Assembly: GCA_030611285.1 (NCBI GenBank)
Contig: JAUWQC010000001.1
Span: forward strand, 1 to 20,801
Direction: 5' to 3'
Origin: a bacterium
GTDB lineage: Bacteria; Actinomycetota; Humimicrobiia; Humimicrobiales; Humimicrobiaceae
Length of the DNA stretch: 20,801 nt
Shown piece by piece: positions 15,331 to 20,801 of this stretch. The notes beneath the pieces are model-generated. The model was not told the DNA's origin and searched no databases. It saw only the letters and a program-made list of their open reading frames with translations. Within the stretch, counting starts at the first letter, position 1; each line of letters opens with the position of its first letter. Both the position numbers and the translations under genes were made by a program.

Positions 15331-16530
15331 ATGAGTGAAAAAGTAGTATTGGCCTATTCTGGCGGACTTGATACCTCGGTTTGCATAAACTGGATTAAAG
15401 AAAAATATAATATGGAGGTGATAGCTGTAATAATAGACTGCGGCCAGCCTAAAGATTTAAAAGAAGCCCGTCAGAGGGCGCTGGATATAGGAGCTATAAA
15501 ATCTGTAATAGTTGATGCAAAAGAGGAATTTTTAAATGATTTCATTTTTCCATCGATAAAGGCAAATTTAAAATATGAAAAAAAATATCCGCTGGCAACA
15601 GCGCTGGCAAGACCGCTTATGGTTAAAAAATTGGTGGAAATAGCAAGAAAAGAAGGAGCGAAAGCAATTGCCCATGGTTGTACTGCCAAAGGCAATGACC
15701 AGGTAAGGTTTGATGTAGGAATCAGGAGCCTGGCGCCGGATTTTAAAATTATTGCTCCTCATAGAGAGCGGAGTATCTCAAGAGAAGAGGCAATTGAATA
15801 TGCAAAAAAATGTGGTATTAAGATTGACGTAACCAAAAAAAGTCCTTACAGTATTGATGAAAACCTGTGGGGGAAAAGCATCGAATGCGGTGTCCTTGAA
15901 GATCCCTGGAATGAACCACCTGATGATATTTATACATGGACAAAAATAACAAAAAATAGTGGTGAATCTGAATATATAGAAATAGGATTTGGTAATGGAA
16001 TACCTGTTTCTTTAAATAATGAAAATATTCCGCCTGCTATGATTATAAAAAAATTAAATGAATTAGCTGGCTCTTATGGAATTGGAAGAATTGATATGGT
16101 GGAAAACAGGCTTATTGGAATAAAATCAAGGGAAATTTATGAATCGCCGGCAGCGGAAATATTAATTGAAGCTCATAGACAGCTGGAATCACTGGTGCTT
16201 GATAGGGAGCTCATTCATTATAAATATCTGCTGGAGGAGAAAATGGCAGAGATAGTTTATTATGGATTATGGTTCACTCCACTGCGTAAATGCCTGTGCG
16301 CATTTATAGACAAAAGCCAGAGATATGTAACCGGCACCATAAAGATTAAGCTTGAGTATAAGAATTTTATAATTGAAGGAAGAAAGTCAGATTATTCATT
16401 ATATGATAAGGAACTTGCAACTTACGACAGGGGAGATAAATTCGATCCAAAAAATTCGGAAAGTTTTATAAAAATTTGGGGTTATCCCTACGAACTATTA
16501 GGAAGAAGAGGAAGAATTAATGGGAAATAA
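15331..16530 (+). CDS. argG: Argininosuccinate synthase
   Basis: Condenses citrulline and aspartate with ATP into argininosuccinate. The 399-aa protein is full length. The PP-loop ATP motif AYSGGLDTS is at 8-16. Further conserved stretches are AHGCTAKGNDQVRFD, RSISREEAIEYA and YSIDENLWGKSIE. ATG 15331 fits the family start (MSEKVVLAYSGG) and has AAGGGA about 9 bases upstream; an in-frame TTG at 15283 is less likely. The end overlaps the argH start by 11 bases. Confidence 0.97.
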   Translation: MSEKVVLAYSGGLDTSVCINWIKEKYNMEVIAVIIDCGQPKDLKEARQRALDIGAIKSVIVDAKEEFLNDFIFPSIKANLKYEKKYPLATALARPLMVKKLVEIARKEGAKAIAHGCTAKGNDQVRFDVGIRSLAPDFKIIAPHRERSISREEAIEYAKKCGIKIDVTKKSPYSIDENLWGKSIECGVLEDPWNEPPDDIYTWTKITKNSGESEYIEIGFGNGIPVSLNNENIPPAMIIKKLNELAGSYGIGRIDMVENRLIGIKSREIYESPAAEILIEAHRQLESLVLDRELIHYKYLLEEKMAEIVYYGLWFTPLRKCLCAFIDKSQRYVTGTIKIKLEYKNFIIEGRKSDYSLYDKELATYDRGDKFDPKNSESFIKIWGYPYELLGRRGRINGK

Positions 16531-17968
16531 AATATGGAAGGGCAGGATAGAAGAAAATACTGATAAAACGGTTGATAAATTTACTTGCTCCATAGACATA
16601 GATAAAATCTTATATCTATATGATCTTACCGGAACTGCAGCTTATGCGATTGGACTTAATAAGATTGGAATTATCTTGGATGATGAGCTTAAAAAAATTC
16701 TTTACGGTCTAAAAATAGTTAAAAAAAATATTGAGGAAGGTAGTATTGATACAAGTCTTTATGAAGATATTCACAGTCTGGTTGAATCTGAACTGGGAAA
16801 AATAATTGGAGATACAGGAATGAAAATTCATACCGGAAGGAGCAGGAATGACCAGATTGTGCTGGATGAAAAACTTTTTGTAAAAGATGCCTTAATAGAT
16901 ATAATAACTAAGATTTTAGCTCTGCAGGGAAATATATTAAAAATTGCAGAAAGTAAAATCGATATTGTTATTCCAGCGTATACCCATATGCAAAAAGCCC
17001 AGCCTGTTCTGCTTTCGCATTACTTTCTCTCTTTTTTTAAAAAGTTTGAGAGAGATACCGGCAACCTTTTTATCAATTTTGAAACCTGCGATTATATGCC
17101 GCTGGGAGCTGCAGCCTGTACCGGAAGCGGATATAAGCTGGATAGAAAACTACTAAAAGAACTTCTTGAATTTAAAGATCTTGATTCTAACAGCATGGAT
17201 ATAGTGGGGAACAGGGATTTTTTAATAGATTTTATATATTCCTGCAGCAAGATAATGCTGCATCTGAGCAGGTTATGTGAAGACCTTATTATATATAACA
17301 CTGGTGAGTTTTCATTTATTGAAATAGATGAAGATTTTTGTACAGGCAGCAGCATAATGCCTCAAAAAAAGAATCCTGATGTTCTGGAGTTAATAAGGGG
17401 CAAGAGCTCCCTTGTTATTGGCAGTCTCATGCAGTCAATGATACTGCTTAAAGGCTTGCCTTCAACCTATAACAGAGATCTTCAGGAAGATAAAAAAATA
17501 CTACTCAGCGCTTATAAGGAGACCTCTGACAGTATTGAATTATTTTCTAAGTTACTTGAGAAAATAAAATTCAATAGCATAAAAATTAATAATGCTCTTA
17601 AAGAGGGATTTTTAGAAGCTACCGATATTGCTGACTATCTGGTAAAGAAGGGTGAAAGTTTTAGAAAAGCGCATAACATTGTAGGAAAGATTGTAAGGAT
17701 TTGTATTGATAAAAAGATATCATTTAAAGATTTAGAGATGGAGGAGCTTAAAAATCATTCGCCTTATTTTGAAAGTGATATATATGATATGGTAAAAATT
17801 CAGTCATGCGTATCAAGTAAAAAAGTGGAATGCGGTACAGAAAAAGGGCAGGTAATTCTAAATATTGAATCAGGAAAGAAAAAAATAAAAGATAGCGGGA
17901 AAAAACTCAAAGATTTAATCAAAAGGACTCCTAAATTTGAGAAAATCATAAAATACATCGACGCTTAA
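16520..17968 (+). CDS. argH: Argininosuccinate lyase
   Basis: Splits argininosuccinate into arginine and fumarate, the last step of the pathway. It belongs to the fumarase/aspartase superfamily. Its three signature regions are intact: HTGRSRNDQ early, YTHMQKAQPVLLSHY with the catalytic Thr-His, and the mobile loop GSSIMPQKKNPD with the catalytic Ser. LKGLPSTYNRDLQEDK follows. At 482 aa it is slightly longer than the usual 450-470 aa, the extra length being mainly a lysine-rich C-terminus. AGAGGAAG (16507-16514) is a good Shine-Dalgarno inside the end of argG, with which it overlaps by 11 bases. Confidence 0.97.
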   Translation: MGNKIWKGRIEENTDKTVDKFTCSIDIDKILYLYDLTGTAAYAIGLNKIGIILDDELKKILYGLKIVKKNIEEGSIDTSLYEDIHSLVESELGKIIGDTGMKIHTGRSRNDQIVLDEKLFVKDALIDIITKILALQGNILKIAESKIDIVIPAYTHMQKAQPVLLSHYFLSFFKKFERDTGNLFINFETCDYMPLGAAACTGSGYKLDRKLLKELLEFKDLDSNSMDIVGNRDFLIDFIYSCSKIMLHLSRLCEDLIIYNTGEFSFIEIDEDFCTGSSIMPQKKNPDVLELIRGKSSLVIGSLMQSMILLKGLPSTYNRDLQEDKKILLSAYKETSDSIELFSKLLEKIKFNSIKINNALKEGFLEATDIADYLVKKGESFRKAHNIVGKIVRICIDKKISFKDLEMEELKNHSPYFESDIYDMVKIQSCVSSKKVECGTEKGQVILNIESGKKKIKDSGKKLKDLIKRTPKFEKIIKYIDA

Positions 17969-17992
17969 GGATTCATATTTCAGATTTTAAAA

Positions 17993-20311
17993 ATGAATCA
18001 CACCATAAATAAAATAGAGCTGACAGCACCGGCGGGAGGCTGGGATCAATTGGCAGCAGCGGTTAACGCTGGTGCTGATTCTGTTTATATGGGATATAAA
18101 AAATTTAGCGCCAGAGCGTATGCTGAAAATTTTGATATAAATCAAATAAAAAAAGCAGTAGGCTTTGCTCACAGTCATGGTGTAAAAGTATATTTAACCT
18201 TAAATACACTGATAAAAGATAGAGAAATACCAGAGGTAATAAATTTCCTGAACCAATACATTTATATATGTTCTGACGGAATTATTATTCAGGACTATGG
18301 TATATATAAAATTCTAAAAGATTTGTTTAAGAACATTCCAATTCACGCAAGTACACAACTTAACATTCATAATGTTTATTCATTAAAATTATCAGGCGAT
18401 CTTGGATTTAAAAGAGCCATCCTTGCTAGAGAAATGACTCTGGATGAAATAAAAGATTTATGCAAAAAAAAGTTGATAAAAATAGAGGTATTCGGTCACG
18501 GTTCTCAGTGCTATTCATACTCGGGAAGCTGTTATTTCAGTTCATTTGTAGGGGGCAGAAGCGGTAACAGAGGAAAGTGCACCCAGCCCTGCAGGATGAA
18601 ATATAAGATTCTGGAAAGAGATGCCGGTAAGTATAATTATATTATCGCGGATGGAAGTTATATATTCAGTAAAAGTGATTTGTGCACACTGGGTATTATA
18701 CCCGAAATTATAGCAGCAGGGATCAACGCCATAAAAATAGAAGGAAGAATGAAATCTCCGGAATATGTAGGCATAGTCACTAAAATTTACAGAAAATATA
18801 TAGATCTGTATTATGAGGATCCTTTAAATTTTAATGTAGATGAATATGACTTTTATAAACTGGAACAAATATTTTCAAGAGAAATGGGAACCGGATATTT
18901 AAAACAAAGGTATCCCGCAGACATTGTATCATTAAAAAAATCAGGAAGTATCGGAAATTTTTTAGGTAGAGTTTATAAAATAGATTATAAAGGCAATAAT
19001 AGGAAAAATTTACTGGTAAAATCTATTTACATAAGAAGCAGGTGGAAAATAAATAAATGCGATATTATCGAAATATGGACCAAAAAGGGCAACAGCCGGA
19101 TAAGTATTAGAAACTTTAAACTGATAGATGAAAAAGATAAGAGGTATACATATGAAATTACACTAAATAAAAGAAGCAGTATTTTGAAAAAAGATAGAGT
19201 ATTTAAATATTTTGATAAGAAAATAGATGATGAAGCCAGGTCTTTGTTTAAATATGATATTAATAAAGCTAGGGCAGCAGTATCTTGCAGGGTAAAAACC
19301 ACGGGTAATAAAATAAATGAAAAGGAAATTAAAAATTACTTAAATAAATTTCTATTAAAAGGCAGTAAAGCCGCCGGGGAAGAACCGGAAACTAAATTGA
19401 CTCTCTCTTCCTGTATATACGAACAGGAGTGCATTGGACCTGCCGTAGATAAAGGAATCACTCATATCATTTACAGTGATTTTAAAGAGCTTACAGGTGA
19501 AAGTGGTTTTAGGACCAGTATAATCAAATCTTTAAAGAAATATAATGAATTTAAAGATATAAAAGTAACAATTAATACTCCGTCGATTTTATATGACCAT
19601 GATTTTATGCATCTTAAGAAAAATATTTTAAAATTACTGGATTTTGGATTAAACAATTTTAAAATATCAAATCCGGGAGTACTGGAATTATTAAATGGAA
19701 TAGGCGGTAAAGACAGGCCTGATATTAACCTCTATTTAGGCTTCAATTTTAACTTATTCAATAGTTTATCATTAGTTTTTTTTAATGATATTATGAATTT
19801 AAAAACTACTTTGAAAGGAATAGAATTTTCTCCTGAACTAAACCTGGAAGAAATTTTAAAAATAATATTGAATGTAAAAAATTTATTTAAGGATGAAATA
19901 GAATTTTCTATCTTTGGTCACGGTTACTTTCCGGTTATGAATTCAAGATACAAGATTAAATTCCTTACAGACAAAGATGGCGGTGGTAATTTTTACATAG
20001 AGGATATTAAAGGTTACAAGTTTCCGGTCGATTCAGATTACAATGAAAATATGATAATTTTTAATTCAAGGAATATCTGCACTTTATTTAATCTTGACAA
20101 TGTAAAAGCCAGCAGGGTCAATAATATTATTATAGATAGTAGATTCCTGGAGAAAAAAGATTTCTACAAGATAATAAAGAGTTACAGAGAAGCAATAGAT
20201 ATTCTTTATAAAAAGGGTACTGGAAAATATAAAATTTTTACTTCCTATCTGCAGGATGATCACTTGTTTAGAAACTATTCAAAAGGACATTTGTTTCGTG
20301 GAGTAGAATGA
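17993..20311 (+). CDS. U32-family protein, probable RlhA-like rRNA hydroxylase
   Basis: A 772-aa member of the family historically called peptidase U32 (collagenase-like). Characterised relatives such as E. coli RlhA (23S rRNA C2501 hydroxylation) and UbiU/UbiV are Fe-S hydroxylation proteins, not proteases. The N-terminal barrel opens with ELTAPAGGWDQL (9-20) and has ARAYAENFD (40-48). The U32 signature is EVFGHGSQCYSYSGSCYFSS (165-184), and GNRGKCTQPCR follows (191-201). Cys173, Cys180, Cys196 and Cys200 are the likely 4Fe-4S ligands. The long C-terminal half, ending in KGHLFRGVE, matches the layout of long U32 proteins with a DUF3656-type extension. It starts 24 bases after argH without a clear Shine-Dalgarno and is probably at the tail of the same transcript. 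Its substrate is inferred, not shown. Confidence 0.88.
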   Translation: MNHTINKIELTAPAGGWDQLAAAVNAGADSVYMGYKKFSARAYAENFDINQIKKAVGFAHSHGVKVYLTLNTLIKDREIPEVINFLNQYIYICSDGIIIQDYGIYKILKDLFKNIPIHASTQLNIHNVYSLKLSGDLGFKRAILAREMTLDEIKDLCKKKLIKIEVFGHGSQCYSYSGSCYFSSFVGGRSGNRGKCTQPCRMKYKILERDAGKYNYIIADGSYIFSKSDLCTLGIIPEIIAAGINAIKIEGRMKSPEYVGIVTKIYRKYIDLYYEDPLNFNVDEYDFYKLEQIFSREMGTGYLKQRYPADIVSLKKSGSIGNFLGRVYKIDYKGNNRKNLLVKSIYIRSRWKINKCDIIEIWTKKGNSRISIRNFKLIDEKDKRYTYEITLNKRSSILKKDRVFKYFDKKIDDEARSLFKYDINKARAAVSCRVKTTGNKINEKEIKNYLNKFLLKGSKAAGEEPETKLTLSSCIYEQECIGPAVDKGITHIIYSDFKELTGESGFRTSIIKSLKKYNEFKDIKVTINTPSILYDHDFMHLKKNILKLLDFGLNNFKISNPGVLELLNGIGGKDRPDINLYLGFNFNLFNSLSLVFFNDIMNLKTTLKGIEFSPELNLEEILKIILNVKNLFKDEIEFSIFGHGYFPVMNSRYKIKFLTDKDGGGNFYIEDIKGYKFPVDSDYNENMIIFNSRNICTLFNLDNVKASRVNNIIIDSRFLEKKDFYKIIKSYREAIDILYKKGTGKYKIFTSYLQDDHLFRNYSKGHLFRGVE

Positions 20312-20334
20312 ATAAAAATTATCTCCACTTTTTT
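20298..20334 (+). terminator. Intrinsic terminator after the U32 gene
   Basis: GTGGAG (20298-20303) pairs with CTCCAC (20323-20328) and is followed at once by six T (20329-20334). The stem overlaps the last codons of the U32 gene and would end the arg-U32 transcript. On the minus strand no T-tract follows the stem, so it should not terminate the convergent gene. Confidence 0.6.
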
Positions 20335-20801
20335 ATTCTTGCTCTTCTTCTTCTTCTTCTTCTTCAACAACAACCTCTTCCAGAACTTCTATTGTGACTG
20401 TAGAGCCATGATTTAGATATGTATCTGCTTCTGGTATCTGAATTTTAACTATACCGTCAGTATCAGAATCGGGAGATATTTTAACAACAAATCCCAATTC
20501 TCCAAGCTTGGTTACAGCCTCTTCTTTAGTCATAGTTATAACGTCCGGCACTTTTATACCCTTGCTTATTTTGATAATTATTTCCAGGGATTTATCATAG
20601 AGAGTCTCTCTTATAGGTGTTTGAGAAAATATTTTGTCCATTTCGTTGCTATTTTCTTCAAAAGTTTCTCCCTCTATTACAGAAATAACATTAAATCCAG
20701 CGTTATTTAATATATCTTTTGCTTCTTCTTTTGTCATCCCTATAACATCGGGAATTAAGGCCTGGGGATTTTCGCCTTTGCTTACATATAATATTACCCC
20801 G
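20333..20801 (-). CDS. PASTA-domain protein, C-terminal part (5' end outside window)
   Basis: The reading frame enters from the right edge and ends at TAA (20333-20335), leaving about 155 residues. It contains repeated PASTA-type units: the end of one (GVILYVSKGENPQ), then IPDVIGMTKEEAKDILNNAG onwards and VPDVITMTKEEAVTKLGELG onwards. Each has the P-D/V-(I/V)-x-M-T-K-E-E-A start and hydrophobic core of the fold. PASTA units bind peptidoglycan or muropeptides outside the cell, usually at the C-terminus of PknB/StkP-type Ser/Thr kinases or of penicillin-binding proteins; which applies here cannot be told without the N-terminus. The protein ends in a run of glutamates encoded by a CTT/GAA triplet repeat. 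It is convergent with the U32 gene, 21 bases between stops. Confidence 0.88.
   Translation of the reverse strand, partial: GVILYVSKGENPQALIPDVIGMTKEEAKDILNNAGFNVISVIEGETFEENSNEMDKIFSQTPIRETLYDKSLEIIIKISKGIKVPDVITMTKEEAVTKLGELGFVVKISPDSDTDGIVKIQIPEADTYLNHGSTVTIEVLEEVVVEEEEEEEEQE

Noticed and set aside
16944..17156. Plus-strand 70-codon frame inside argH
   Set aside because: It is out of frame within the catalytic region of a well-conserved gene and has no independent support.
20342..20366. CTT triplet run as a possible microsatellite element
   Set aside because: It is simply the codons for the poly-glutamate C-terminus of the PASTA protein; noted there.

Overview
The window is AT-rich bacterial DNA (roughly one third G+C by eye) using the standard bacterial code, with TAA, TAG and TGA all serving as stops. 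It is almost entirely conserved housekeeping sequence. The gene order is the best clue to the organism: infC-rpmI-rplT followed by pheS-pheT and then argC-J-B-D-F-R-G-H, with argR between argF and argG, recalls Actinobacteria (the same arg order follows pheST in Mycobacterium tuberculosis). Such low G+C would point to a deep-branching low-GC actinobacterial or neighbouring lineage. This is inference from synteny only. The nearby thrS also resembles the thrS-infC-rpmI-rplT-pheST order of enterobacteria.

Layout. 1-172: a tRNA-Gly(GCC) gene with its own promoter and a T-tract. 187-2184: thrS with a promoter. 2185-2574: about 390 bases without an intact gene, holding a possible C-terminal gene remnant, a strong promoter and a leader that can fold as an intrinsic terminator or an antiterminator. 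About 2575-7281: infC, rpmI, rplT, pheS, pheT. 7289-8017: a metallo-beta-lactamase-fold hydrolase closely following pheT. 8253-9116: a lone FkbM-type methyltransferase in AT-rich flanks. 9250-17968: the arginine operon, read from one consensus-like promoter with a candidate ArgR operator over the start site, encoding every step from glutamate to arginine (ArgJ can also supply the acetylation step) plus its own repressor. 17993-20311: a U32-family protein, probably an rRNA-modification enzyme, ending in a terminator. 20333-20801: the end of a convergent PASTA-repeat protein running off the window.

The most unusual observation is a 61-bp direct repeat (57/61 identical). A piece of thrS encoding ThrRS residues 145-164 is present again, in the same reading frame, between rplT and pheS. 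There it supplies the rplT stop codon and leaves an open frame into PheS. It occupies the junction that holds the pheM attenuator in Escherichia coli. Other points of interest are the infC leader switch, an infC start region with an excellent Shine-Dalgarno but no in-frame start codon at normal spacing, and the loss of the His of the HCLP motif in ornithine carbamoyltransferase. I see no CRISPR array, intact insertion sequence, phage or defence system.
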